Source: Pedobacter arcticus A12
GTDB lineage: Bacteria > Bacteroidota > Bacteroidia > Sphingobacteriales > Sphingobacteriaceae
DNA: 64,000 bases
Reading direction: 5' to 3'
Assembly (NCBI RefSeq): GCF_000302595.1
Contig: NZ_JH947128.1
Coordinates: 1-64,000 of the forward strand
The position numbers and the translations under genes were made by a program. Every line of letters begins with the position of its first letter. Within the stretch, counting starts at the first letter, position 1. The notes beneath the pieces are model-generated. The model did no database searches and had not been told where the DNA came from. It saw only the letters and a list, made by a program, of their open reading frames with translations. Shown here one piece after another: positions 36,508 to 44,215 of the stretch.

Positions 36508-36681
36508 TTACAATTTATATTTTTTCATTACTTCGTCAGTAGGTTTTGTAAGGTTTAGTTTACCTTCTTGCTGACCTTTCTTAATTCCGTCTACTACATG
36601 CGGAGGTAAAACACTATTAGTACTTAAAAATGACTTATAATCCCCCAAATTATTTTGACGATCACTTTTATTTTCTTTCAT
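36508..36681 (-). CDS. Small unknown protein between argD and argF'
   Basis: 57 residues from the ATG at 36679-36681 to the TAA at 36508-36510, in line with the operon: 34 bases after argD and 17 before argF'. Polar N-terminus (KENKSDRQNNLGDYKSFL), then LPPHVVDGIKKGQQEGK and an end DEVMKKYKL. No signal or membrane segment. It fits the gap exactly and reads like a soluble helical protein, so I take it as a probable gene; no family is recognised. A regulator or antitoxin-like peptide is only a guess. Confidence 0.5.
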   Translation of the reverse strand: MKENKSDRQNNLGDYKSFLSTNSVLPPHVVDGIKKGQQEGKLNLTKPTDEVMKKYKL

Positions 36682-36715
36682 TAACTAAGTGCGTTATACT
36701 GGAATATAAATAGAC

Positions 36716-37843
36716 TTACATCTCTTTAGAAAATGCTTCTAAGAATCTATCCGCGTGTGCCATTGTTAAATTTAATGCAGGTAACAACCTAATCACATTT
36801 GGACTAGCTGCTCCTGTAAATATATGATGTTTAAAAAGCAATTCTTTTTTTACATGTGCTAATTCCTCGGGTAAATCTATTCCAATCATTAACCCTCTTC
36901 CTCTTACCTCGGTAATTTTATCAAACTTCTTTAATTCAGCAATCAAATAATCTCCACCTTTTCCAGCGTTAGCAATCAAATAATCTTGTTCAATTACTTC
37001 TAAAACTGCCAACGCAGCAGCACAGGCTAAATGGTTACCACCAAAAGTAGTCCCCAACATACCATGCCAAGGCTTTAATTTCGGACTGATACTGATGGCT
37101 CCAATTGGAAACCCGTTACCCATTCCTTTTGCCATGGAATAAATATCAGCGTCTACTCCTGCAAAATCTTGAGAGTAGAACTTGCCACTTCTACCGTAAC
37201 CACACTGAACAGAATCCGCGATAAAATAAGCTCCATGCTGATCACACAATGAACGTATAGCCTGTAGAAATTCGTTGCTAGCTACCCTAATTCCACCCAC
37301 GCCTTGAATTCCTTCGATAATTACTGCACAAATTTCTTCTCCTTCATCTTCAAAAACTGCTTTCAGTGCTTTTACATCGTTAAAAGGCAAAATAATTGAA
37401 TTTGGATTTTGGTTAACCGGAGCGATAATCTTAGGGTTATCCGTTACAGAAACCGCCAAAGAAGTTCTACCGTGAAAAGCTTTGGTAAAAGAAATTATTT
37501 TCTTTCTTCCGTTAGCAAAAGAAGCTAGCTTTAAAGCATTTTCGTTCGCTTCAGCGCCGGAGTTACATAAAAACAATTGGTAGTCTTCCTTGCCAGAAAC
37601 CTGTCCTAATTTTTCGGCCAGTTCTACCTGCAACGGAATTTCAATTGAATTGGAATAAAAACCAATCTGATTCAACTGGTCGGTCAATCGCTTTACATAA
37701 TGCGGATGCGTATGTCCGATAGAAATCACCGCGTGACCGCCGTATAAATCTAAATATTCTTGTCCTTTACTGTCCCAAACTAGGCTACCTTGGCCTTTTA
37801 CAATGTTGATATTGTTGATTGGGTATACGTCGAATAATTTCAT
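36716..37843 (-). CDS. argD: Acylornithine aminotransferase
   Basis: 375 residues of the class III PLP aminotransferases. Converts N-acylglutamate semialdehyde to N-acylornithine. Seen: GHTHPHYVKRL near the start, NSGAEANENALKLA, FHGRTSLAVSVT, the PLP-Lys loop SMAKGMGNGFPIGA, and GTTFGGNHLACAAA. Length is usual. It lies downstream of the four-helix protein, separated by an AAAGTT-type repeat. Confidence 0.95.
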   Translation of the reverse strand: MKLFDVYPINNINIVKGQGSLVWDSKGQEYLDLYGGHAVISIGHTHPHYVKRLTDQLNQIGFYSNSIEIPLQVELAEKLGQVSGKEDYQLFLCNSGAEANENALKLASFANGRKKIISFTKAFHGRTSLAVSVTDNPKIIAPVNQNPNSIILPFNDVKALKAVFEDEGEEICAVIIEGIQGVGGIRVASNEFLQAIRSLCDQHGAYFIADSVQCGYGRSGKFYSQDFAGVDADIYSMAKGMGNGFPIGAISISPKLKPWHGMLGTTFGGNHLACAAALAVLEVIEQDYLIANAGKGGDYLIAELKKFDKITEVRGRGLMIGIDLPEELAHVKKELLFKHHIFTGAASPNVIRLLPALNLTMAHADRFLEAFSKEM

Positions 37844-37852
37844 TCTTTTTAA

Positions 37853-37884
37853 AAGTTTAAAGTTGAGAGTGAAAAGTTTAAAGT
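37853..37884. repeat. AAAGTTTAAAGTTGAGAGT repeat, one side of the four-helix gene
   Basis: AAAAGTTTAAAGTTGAGAG followed by a second AAAAGTTTAAAGTT. The matching inverted motif (CTTTAAACTTTGAACTTTC) is at 38288-38309, on the other side of the four-helix gene. Confidence 0.6.
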
Positions 37885-37929
37885 TCCACCTAGCTTTTTA
37901 AAAAAATCAATATAAAATTGACTTGGGTT

Positions 37930-38283
37930 TTAAAGTCTTACCTTTTTAATAAGAGAAATCAGCATAGCTTTAATTTCTCCTATTGATTTGTTAAGTGTAA
38001 TAAAATCTGTCTCAGAAATATAATTGAGTTCCTTCGAAAGAAAAATTAAATACTCGGCTTCCTGTGAGGAACCTAGTGAGATTTGTAGAAAGTTAGCAAA
38101 GTCCTTTTGAGTAAATCTACCAGAACCTTCTGCAATATTTGTGGGGATTGAATATCCGGATCGTCGTAATTGACTAACTAAACCAAAAATTTCTTCTTTC
38201 GGAAAACTCTTAGTGATTTTATAAATCTCTAGAGTAAGCTCATGTGATTTTTTCCAGACTTGAAGATCCTTATAATTTTGCAT
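37930..38283 (-). CDS. Four-helix bundle protein (23S rRNA intervening-sequence family)
   Basis: 117 residues. YKDLQVWKKSHELTLEIYKI at the start, FGLVSQLRRSGYSIPTNIAEG in the middle, and ISLGSSQEAEYLI are the hallmarks of the S23/IVP family of pentameric four-helix proteins. These were first seen in 23S rRNA intervening sequences but are scattered in many genomes. Function unknown. It sits inside the arginine operon between argC and argD and is bordered by inverted AAAGTT-type repeats, which suggests it was inserted. Confidence 0.9.
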   Translation of the reverse strand: MQNYKDLQVWKKSHELTLEIYKITKSFPKEEIFGLVSQLRRSGYSIPTNIAEGSGRFTQKDFANFLQISLGSSQEAEYLIFLSKELNYISETDFITLNKSIGEIKAMLISLIKKVRL

Positions 38284-38287
38284 GTCG

Positions 38288-38309
38288 TCACTTTAAACTT
38301 TGAACTTTC
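38288..38309. repeat. Inverted AAAGTT motif, other side of the four-helix gene
   Basis: CTTTAAACTTTGAACTTTCA, the reverse complement of the motif at 37853-37884, placed just upstream of the four-helix gene and downstream of argC. Confidence 0.55.
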
Positions 38310-38311
38310 AA

Positions 38312-39379
38312 CTAAAAATAAGAAGCCTTCAACCTCAACCCTGCTTTCTCATCCAACCCAAACATCAAGTTCATATTTTGTACTGCTTGTCCGGATGCAC
38401 CCTTTAATAAATTGTCTGTGATGGATAAAATCAACAATTTATCACCGTGTTTTTCTAAATGGATTAAGCATTTGTTGGTATTTACCACTTGCTTTAAATC
38501 GATGTTAGCTTTACTCACATGTGTGAAAGGAGCATCTTTATAAAAATCCTGATAAAGTTTCTCTGCTTCTTCCAACCTTAAATCACAGTCGGTATAAATG
38601 GATGCTATAATTCCACGGGGAAATGCTCCTCGGTATGGAATAAAGTTGAGCCTCACCCCAGCCCTCTCCGAAGGAGAGGGAGTGCCGTTCAAGTTTTTAT
38701 CTTCAAGCGGAGAAAAGCTATTTAAGGTTTCACCAATTTCATTTAAATGCTGATGTTCGAAAGCTTTATAAACCGATAAATTATTATTTCTCCAGCTAAA
38801 ATGGGATGTTGCTCCTGGTTTTTGCCCGGCACCAGTTGAACCTGTTGTTGCCGAAATATGCACTTCAGATTTTAACAAACCAGCAGCTGCCAAAGGCAAT
38901 AAGCCCAACTGCAAACAAGTTGCAAAACAACCAGGATTGGCAATATTGGTTGCCGATTTTATTTTTTCTTTGTTCAATTCAGGCAAGCCGTAAGTAAAAA
39001 GTCGAGAGTTGAAAGTTGAAAGTTGCTGATCGGACTTTATACTTTGCACTTTTAACTCTGAACTATTTTTAAGTCTGAAATCCTGAGATAAATCAATGAT
39101 TTTAATTCTGTCTTCGAACTTATTTGCTTCTAAAAACTTTCTGGCGTCGCCATGCCCCACACAAAGGAAAAGCACATCAATATCCTGCGAAAGCTCATTG
39201 GTAAACTTCAAATCGGTATCACCGAATAAATCAGTGTGAACATCTGAAACTAAATTTCCAGCGTTACTATTACTATGAACAAAAGCAATATCAACGTTTG
39301 GATGATTAACTAAAATCCTTAATAATTCACCGCCTGTATAACCTGCTCCGCCTACAATCCCTGCTTTAATCTTTTTCAT
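38312..39379 (-). CDS. argC: N-acylglutamate-5-phosphate reductase with two repeat insertions
   Basis: 355 residues; typical enzymes of this branch are about 25-30 shorter. NADP-dependent reduction of the acyl-glutamyl phosphate. Seen: AGIVGGAGYTGGELLRIL at the start, the catalytic Cys in ANPGCFATC, and HQHLNEIGE near residue 205. The excess length is repeat DNA: residues 105-127 (KVQSIKSDQQLSTFNSR region) come from an AAAGT hairpin, and residues 233-244 ([11 protein letters not shown]) from a palindromic element. Both fall between conserved blocks, so the enzyme is probably active. Confidence 0.94.
   Translation of the reverse strand: MKKIKAGIVGGAGYTGGELLRILVNHPNVDIAFVHSNSNAGNLVSDVHTDLFGDTDLKFTNELSQDIDVLFLCVGHGDARKFLEANKFEDRIKIIDLSQDFRLKNSSELKVQSIKSDQQLSTFNSRLFTYGLPELNKEKIKSATNIANPGCFATCLQLGLLPLAAAGLLKSEVHISATTGSTGAGQKPGATSHFSWRNNNLSVYKAFEHQHLNEIGETLNSFSPLEDKNLNGTPSPSERAGVRLNFIPYRGAFPRGIIASIYTDCDLRLEEAEKLYQDFYKDAPFTHVSKANIDLKQVVNTNKCLIHLEKHGDKLLILSITDNLLKGASGQAVQNMNLMFGLDEKAGLRLKASYF
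38649..38682 (+). repeat. Palindromic element copy D, in frame in argC
   Basis: On the plus strand: AGCCTCACCCCAGCC then CTCTCC-GAA-GGAGAG. argC reads the other strand as [12 protein letters not shown], a different frame from that used in argB. Confidence 0.9.
39001..39065. repeat. AAAGT-family hairpin inside argC
   Basis: AGAGTTGAAAGTTGAAAGT (from 39005) can pair imperfectly with ACTTTATACTTTGCACTTTTAACTCT-type sequence ending near 39059. The whole insert is translated in argC. Same family as 21489-21539 and 37853-37884. Confidence 0.65.
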
Positions 39380-39459
39380 CTTTTTATAAGGTTTGAGGTG
39401 AAAGGTTTAGGGTGGAAGATTTAAAAGCCATGCAGACCTTTTACCTCACACCGTATACC

Positions 39460-40653
39460 TTAACCCTCATTATTCACTTTATGCCAAATAGCTACTTGAT
39501 TTCCAAAAATCTTAGAGAATCCTTTAACATCTTCTCCAGTATAACCTTCGTTCATTTCGCCGTAGCTACCAAATTTACTGCTCATTAAATCGTTTTCAGA
39601 TTCAATTCCGATAACCACAAATCGATAAGGGAATAACTGTATAAATACTTTTCCGTTTACCGTTTTTTGAGTATTGGTCAAAAAAGCCTCGATATCACGC
39701 ATAATTGGGTCATGAAACTGCCCCTCATGCATCCAGTTTCCGTAAAACATCGACAACTGATCTTTCCAGCTCAACTGCCATTTGGTTAATGTATGCTTTT
39801 CTAAAGCATGGTGTGCTTTGATAATCACCATCGGTGCAGCCGCTTCAAAACCTACGCGTCCTTTAATCCCAATAATGGTATCACCCACGTGGATATCTCT
39901 ACCAATTCCAAAAGGTGCAGCAATTTCTTGCAATGCCTGAATTGCTTCTGACGGATGCTTGTATTTTTTTCCGTTTACGGCGATTAACTCCCCTTTTAAA
40001 AATTCAAGCTCTAAATCTTCTGGAGTGCTTTTAGTAACCTGAGTTGGCCAGGCCTCTTCTGGCAACATTCCTTTTGATGATAAAGTTTCTTTTCCGCCAA
40101 CGGAAGTTCCCCAAATTCCTTTATTGATTGAATATTGTGCTTTTTCTGCGTTAACCTCTACACCATGTTTGTGCAGGTATTCAATCTCCGCGTCGCGACT
40201 TAGTTTTAAATCTCTGATTGGTGTAATGATGCCTACTTTAGGAATCACGATATTAAAAATCATATCGAAACGAACTTGATCATTTCCCGCTCCAGTGCTT
40301 CCATGGGCTACAAAATCAGCGTTAATCTCTTTTGCGTAATTTGCTATTGCTGTGGCCTGAGTAACTCGTTCTGCACTTACAGAAAGTGGATACGTATTAT
40401 TTTTCAATACATTACCAAAAACCAAATACTTCAGATAATCATCGTAATAACCTTTAACAGCATCAACTGCATGGTGGGATTTTACGCCTAAACTGTATGC
40501 TCGTTCTTCAATCTGCTTCAATTCTTCATCAGAAAAACCACCTGTATTTACAATAACAGAATGCACTTCTAAATCTAAATCCTTCGTTAAATATATACAA
40601 CAAAATGAGGTATCTAAACCTCCGCTAAATGCTAAAACAACTTTTTTCTTCAT
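39460..40653 (-). CDS. argG: Argininosuccinate synthase
   Basis: 397 residues. ATP-dependent joining of citrulline and aspartate. N-terminal P-loop-like KKVVLAFSGGLDTSFC, then VNTGGFSDEEL, HGSTGAGNDQVRFD, and SVGGKETLSSKG. It follows the GNAT gene in the cluster by 102 bases. The gap holds an AGATATGAG/CTCAAATCT imperfect hairpin. Length and motifs are normal. Confidence 0.96.
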   Translation of the reverse strand: MKKKVVLAFSGGLDTSFCCIYLTKDLDLEVHSVIVNTGGFSDEELKQIEERAYSLGVKSHHAVDAVKGYYDDYLKYLVFGNVLKNNTYPLSVSAERVTQATAIANYAKEINADFVAHGSTGAGNDQVRFDMIFNIVIPKVGIITPIRDLKLSRDAEIEYLHKHGVEVNAEKAQYSINKGIWGTSVGGKETLSSKGMLPEEAWPTQVTKSTPEDLELEFLKGELIAVNGKKYKHPSEAIQALQEIAAPFGIGRDIHVGDTIIGIKGRVGFEAAAPMVIIKAHHALEKHTLTKWQLSWKDQLSMFYGNWMHEGQFHDPIMRDIEAFLTNTQKTVNGKVFIQLFPYRFVVIGIESENDLMSSKFGSYGEMNEGYTGEDVKGFSKIFGNQVAIWHKVNNEG

Positions 40654-40755
40654 GTATTTTTAGATATGAGTATTGGGATGTTAGATATAAGACCTTTTGA
40701 GTTTGCCGTTAGGCGTTTTCTCAAATCTAATATCTATCATCTCAAATCTTTTTTT

Positions 40756-41415
40756 TTAATTCGCCAAACTTATTCCTATGATTTTTGTGAAGCTTTTCAG
40801 TTTTGCTTCTATTCTTTTAAAAAGGGTTGCCTTTTTTGTTATTTGTTTAAAACGTTCTTCTTCCTCTACTTTTTTTTCTGCGGGGTCGTAAAGCATCGCT
40901 GTACACATACAGTTTTGGCGACCTTTACTTACCAGAATATCATAATTAACACAGCTTCTACATCCATCCCAAAACTTTTCATCTTGGGTAAGTTCAGAGT
41001 AGGTAACCGGTTCGTATCCTAAATCAGAATTGATTTTCATTACGGCTAAGCCGGTTGTTAAACCAAATATTTTTGCATCAGGATATTTTTGTCTGGAAAG
41101 CTGAAAAACCTTGGTTTTAATGGCTTTTGCCAAACCACACTTACGGTAAATAGGGTTAACGATTAAGCCTGAGTTTGCTACAAAATCTCCATGGCTCCAG
41201 GTTTCGATATAACAAAATCCTGCCCAAGTACCATCTTTATGCAAAGCGATAACTGCTTTGCCTTCCAGCATTTTATTTGAAATATATTCTGGAGAACGTT
41301 TTGCAATACCAGTACCTCTTGCTTTTGCAGAAACTTCCATTTCATTACAAATGGTTTCTGCAAAACCAACATGCTGTAGACCTGCAACTAATATATTAAA
41401 ATCGGGATTATGCAT
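40756..41415 (-). CDS. GNAT-family acetyltransferase at the head of the arginine cluster
   Basis: 219 residues. GNAT fold with the acyl-CoA loop region VNPIYRKCGLAKAIKTK (near residue 88). The C-terminal part has an unusual cysteine set (CRSC, then CMC) and a basic tail. As the first gene of an arginine cluster that shows no classical argA or argJ, it is the obvious candidate for the glutamate N-acyltransferase that starts the pathway. That is inference from position and fold; I cannot tell acetyl from succinyl. The start at 41415 gives a complete fold. Confidence 0.8.
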   Translation of the reverse strand: MHNPDFNILVAGLQHVGFAETICNEMEVSAKARGTGIAKRSPEYISNKMLEGKAVIALHKDGTWAGFCYIETWSHGDFVANSGLIVNPIYRKCGLAKAIKTKVFQLSRQKYPDAKIFGLTTGLAVMKINSDLGYEPVTYSELTQDEKFWDGCRSCVNYDILVSKGRQNCMCTAMLYDPAEKKVEEEERFKQITKKATLFKRIEAKLKSFTKIIGISLAN

Positions 41416-41797
41416 TTATTGAGGTGGGGATTGTACCCACGTTTTCTGTTATACAACAATAAGTCTTTTTTTGATGAAACCATCGCTCACCGATGGCGTA
41501 AAGGGGGTTATTTCCGTTCTCAGACCAATCAAAATCTGGGAGCAGATAGCGGTCTTCGTCGCAATGATATTGTTCTGAAAGAAGGTAAATAAATAAACAT
41601 AGAAACAGCATACACCTGAGCAGGAGTATTACTGAATTGTATATGTAAATTATTTTGTTTCATCTTTTAAAATAGCAGGCATTAAACCCTGTATTGCAAC
41701 GCAAAATAGCGCATAATTTTCTTTAAATACAACATTTAACGCAATTAATCATCGGTTTTTACACTACACTAATAAAGCCAAAACGCAAATACAAAAA
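41416..41797. other. Intergenic stretch with hairpins, no gene
   Basis: Short open frames occur on both strands at about 41408-41611 but have no family and overlap each other. A small inverted repeat CCATCG-CTCAC-CGATGG lies near 41489. The motif TCGTCGCAATGA near 41556 recalls CGTCATTGCGA-type dispersed repeats. Nothing else is seen. Confidence 0.5.
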
Positions 41798-41827
41798 AAA
41801 CCGCCTTAAAATAAATTTAAGAGCGGT
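41798..41827 (-). terminator. Terminator after the desaturase gene
   Basis: AAACCGC at 41798-41804 pairs with GCGGTTT at about 41823-41829, with TTAAA/TTTAA inside. On the minus strand it is followed by a run of T. Confidence 0.7.
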
Positions 41828-41857
41828 TTCAAATATTGAACTATTGCTTAAACTACC

Positions 41858-42586
41858 TTACACTTTCTTTAGTCTGATGATGCGACACCAATGCATTACT
41901 TTGAGCACCGGATAAACAGGATCAATCTCAAACCACTTTTTTGCGAAGTTTGCACTGTTCGGGAATTTATGATGATTGTTCTGGAACAGTTCGCCAAGCA
42001 TTAAAAAATCAAATGGTGTGGTGTTTTTTGATTTATCATCATTATCAAAATTGGAATACCCGTATTTATGACCGCACCAGTTAACAATAGCGCCATGTAA
42101 AGGTCCCATTACAAAATGGAAAGGCAACAGTAACCACATCCACCATTGTGTAGCAAAGGCTACATAAAACGCAACGTATCCTAAAGAAAACAAGACTCTA
42201 GAAAACACTGAAGTGCCTAAATCATCAATCAACTTCCATTCGGCATAGTCTCCTCTAAACTGTGGCTCTGGCTGTTCCAAATCTTTTTCAAAAATATGGT
42301 AGGTTCCACGGGTGTTCCACATCATTTGAAATACGTCTTCAAAAAAATGAGGAGAGTGCGGATCTTTTTCCGTATCACTAAAAGCATGGTGCATACGGTG
42401 CATAATAGCGTAAGCTTTTGGTTTTAGATAAGATGCACCCTGACCAACATAAGTTAAAATATAAAAGAATTTATACCAGAAACTGTTAAGATGAAACATC
42501 TTATGTGACGCGTACCTGTGCAGAAAAAAGGTTTGTACAAACAAAGAGATGAACCAGTGAGCAATGAAAAATATAATAATGTACAT
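41858..42586 (-). CDS. Membrane fatty acid (acyl-CoA) desaturase
   Basis: 242 residues with four or so hydrophobic segments and the three His boxes of the delta-9 desaturase superfamily: HRYASH, HRMHH and NNHHKFP. These bind two irons that insert a double bond into acyl chains at the membrane. The protein is short for a stearoyl-CoA desaturase but usual for the compact bacterial group. A role in membrane fluidity is inferred. It has its own terminator. Confidence 0.9.
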   Translation of the reverse strand: MYIIIFFIAHWFISLFVQTFFLHRYASHKMFHLNSFWYKFFYILTYVGQGASYLKPKAYAIMHRMHHAFSDTEKDPHSPHFFEDVFQMMWNTRGTYHIFEKDLEQPEPQFRGDYAEWKLIDDLGTSVFSRVLFSLGYVAFYVAFATQWWMWLLLPFHFVMGPLHGAIVNWCGHKYGYSNFDNDDKSKNTTPFDFLMLGELFQNNHHKFPNSANFAKKWFEIDPVYPVLKVMHWCRIIRLKKV

Positions 42587-42864
42587 GCTTGCGCTGTTAT
42601 TGTAAATTTATGAATTTGAATTAAGTGGCGAATTTAACCAATGATTGCAGATTATAGCGTGACAATAATCATTTGTGCAAAAAAATAACTGAATTATGGC
42701 ATTAAACTTAATTATCCGTCAGAGTATAAACGAGGTTTATGCTGAGTTGGATGGTGTAATTACAAAATTTATTGATGAGAGGAATAACTCAAACTCCTGG
42801 GGCTGATTTAGAATTAGGGTATAGATTTTGTTTTATTGGATGATATACCAAAAAATATAAAGTT

Positions 42865-43212
42865 ATGAGACTACCACACGGAAGCTACGATACGCTATCG
42901 GAAGCAATGAACAAACTAAAAGAACAAGGATTTACGTATGATTTCGATTTTAAACATGCACACTTATGCTGTGGTTCAGAAAACAGAGAGTATGGTTCTG
43001 ATGAACTAAAAATTATCGAAGTACACCGCTTTGAAGGAATCACCGACCCAGAAGACAGTTCTATTTTATATGCAGTTGAAAGCAATGATGGCGCTAAAGG
43101 ATTGGTGGTTGATGCTTACGGAATGTATGCCGACGCCGAAAAAACGGAATTTATGAGCTCAATTGAGATTGTGGACCACAACCAAGATCCTGAACATAAA
43201 ACGGACATCTAA
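42865..43212 (+). CDS. Conserved small protein of unknown function
   Basis: 115 residues, acidic and soluble. YDTLSEAMNKLKEQGFTYDF at the start, AHLCCGSENREY, then VHRFEGITDPEDSSILYAVES, GLVVDAYGMYAD near residue 78. Relatives in Bacteroidota are often labelled phosphoribosylpyrophosphate synthetase, but nothing of that enzyme is present, so I treat the label as an error. Function unknown. Convergent with the MoxR gene. Confidence 0.7.
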   Translation: MRLPHGSYDTLSEAMNKLKEQGFTYDFDFKHAHLCCGSENREYGSDELKIIEVHRFEGITDPEDSSILYAVESNDGAKGLVVDAYGMYADAEKTEFMSSIEIVDHNQDPEHKTDI

Positions 43213-43251
43213 AACCGCTATACAAACTCACCGAGGAAAGAGATTGGCTAG

Positions 43252-44214
43252 TTAAAAAAGCATAGCAATAATGTCTTCAGCGCTAAGTGCATCAGCTTCA
43301 GCTTTGTAATTCCTCACAATCCGATGTTTTAGAATTGCGGTAGCAACTGCTTGCACATCTTCAATATCTGGAGAATATTTACCGTGGATTGCTGCATGGC
43401 ATTTTGCGCCAATCACCAGAAACTGTGAAGCCCGCGGACCTGCACCCCATGATAAATATTTGTTTACCGCATCGGTAGCATATTGTGTTTGTGGTCGGGT
43501 TTTTACTACCAACTTCACGGCGTATTCTAAAACATGGCTAGAAACGGGTATTTTCTTAATTAATTCCTGAAAATAAGAGATTTGATTGGCGTTCAATATC
43601 CTTTTCAAATCTGCTACTTTACCGCTAGTGGTATTTTTAACAATATTCAGCTCTTCCTCAAAACTGGGGTAACCTAAATCCACATTGAACATAAAACGGT
43701 CCAATTGCGCTTCTGGTAAGGGATAGGTTCCCTCCTGTTCAATCGGGTTCTGGGTTGCTAAAACAAAAAATGGTTTTGGTAAAGCGTGAGTAATGCCGGC
43801 TGCAGTTACCGATTTTTCTTGCATCGCCTCCAACAAGGCAGCCTGCGTTTTCGGTGGTGTACGGTTAATCTCATCTGCCAAAATGATATTTGAAAAAATT
43901 GGCCCTCTTATAAACTTAAAATGCCTGTCTTCGCCTAAAATCTCACTCCCTATAATATCCGACGGCATTAAGTCTGGCGTAAACTGAATTCGGTTGAAAG
44001 ATAAATCCAACACGTTAGCTACCGTTTGCACCAATAGTGTTTTTGCTAAACCTGGCACACCAACTAGCAAACAATGCCCGTTACTAAAAACGGAAATCAG
44101 TACAGATTTTACAACTTCATCTTGCCCCACAATGACTTTAGAAATTTCTTTCCTAATTTCATCGTACACCTTACTAAAGGCATCTATTGCGTCTGCGTCT
44201 GATTGGTAATTCAT
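43252..44214 (-). CDS. MoxR family AAA+ ATPase
   Basis: 320 residues from the ATG at 44214, one base after the stop of the isomerase gene upstream. Walker A VGVPGLAKTLL, Walker B ILADEINRTPPKTQAALLEAM, sensor 1 ATQNPIEQEGTYPLPEAQLDRF. MoxR ATPases help mature or activate protein complexes, often with von Willebrand factor A proteins; no such genes are next to it here. An in-frame ATG 11 codons upstream would overlap the previous gene, so the later one is chosen. Operon with the two isomerase genes. Confidence 0.95.
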   Translation of the reverse strand: MNYQSDADAIDAFSKVYDEIRKEISKVIVGQDEVVKSVLISVFSNGHCLLVGVPGLAKTLLVQTVANVLDLSFNRIQFTPDLMPSDIIGSEILGEDRHFKFIRGPIFSNIILADEINRTPPKTQAALLEAMQEKSVTAAGITHALPKPFFVLATQNPIEQEGTYPLPEAQLDRFMFNVDLGYPSFEEELNIVKNTTSGKVADLKRILNANQISYFQELIKKIPVSSHVLEYAVKLVVKTRPQTQYATDAVNKYLSWGAGPRASQFLVIGAKCHAAIHGKYSPDIEDVQAVATAILKHRIVRNYKAEADALSAEDIIAMLF

Positions 44215-44215
44215 A

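Noticed and set aside
41408-41611. Overlapping short frames on both strands after the GNAT gene.
   Set aside because: They overlap each other, have no recognisable motif, and lie on what seems to be repeat DNA.
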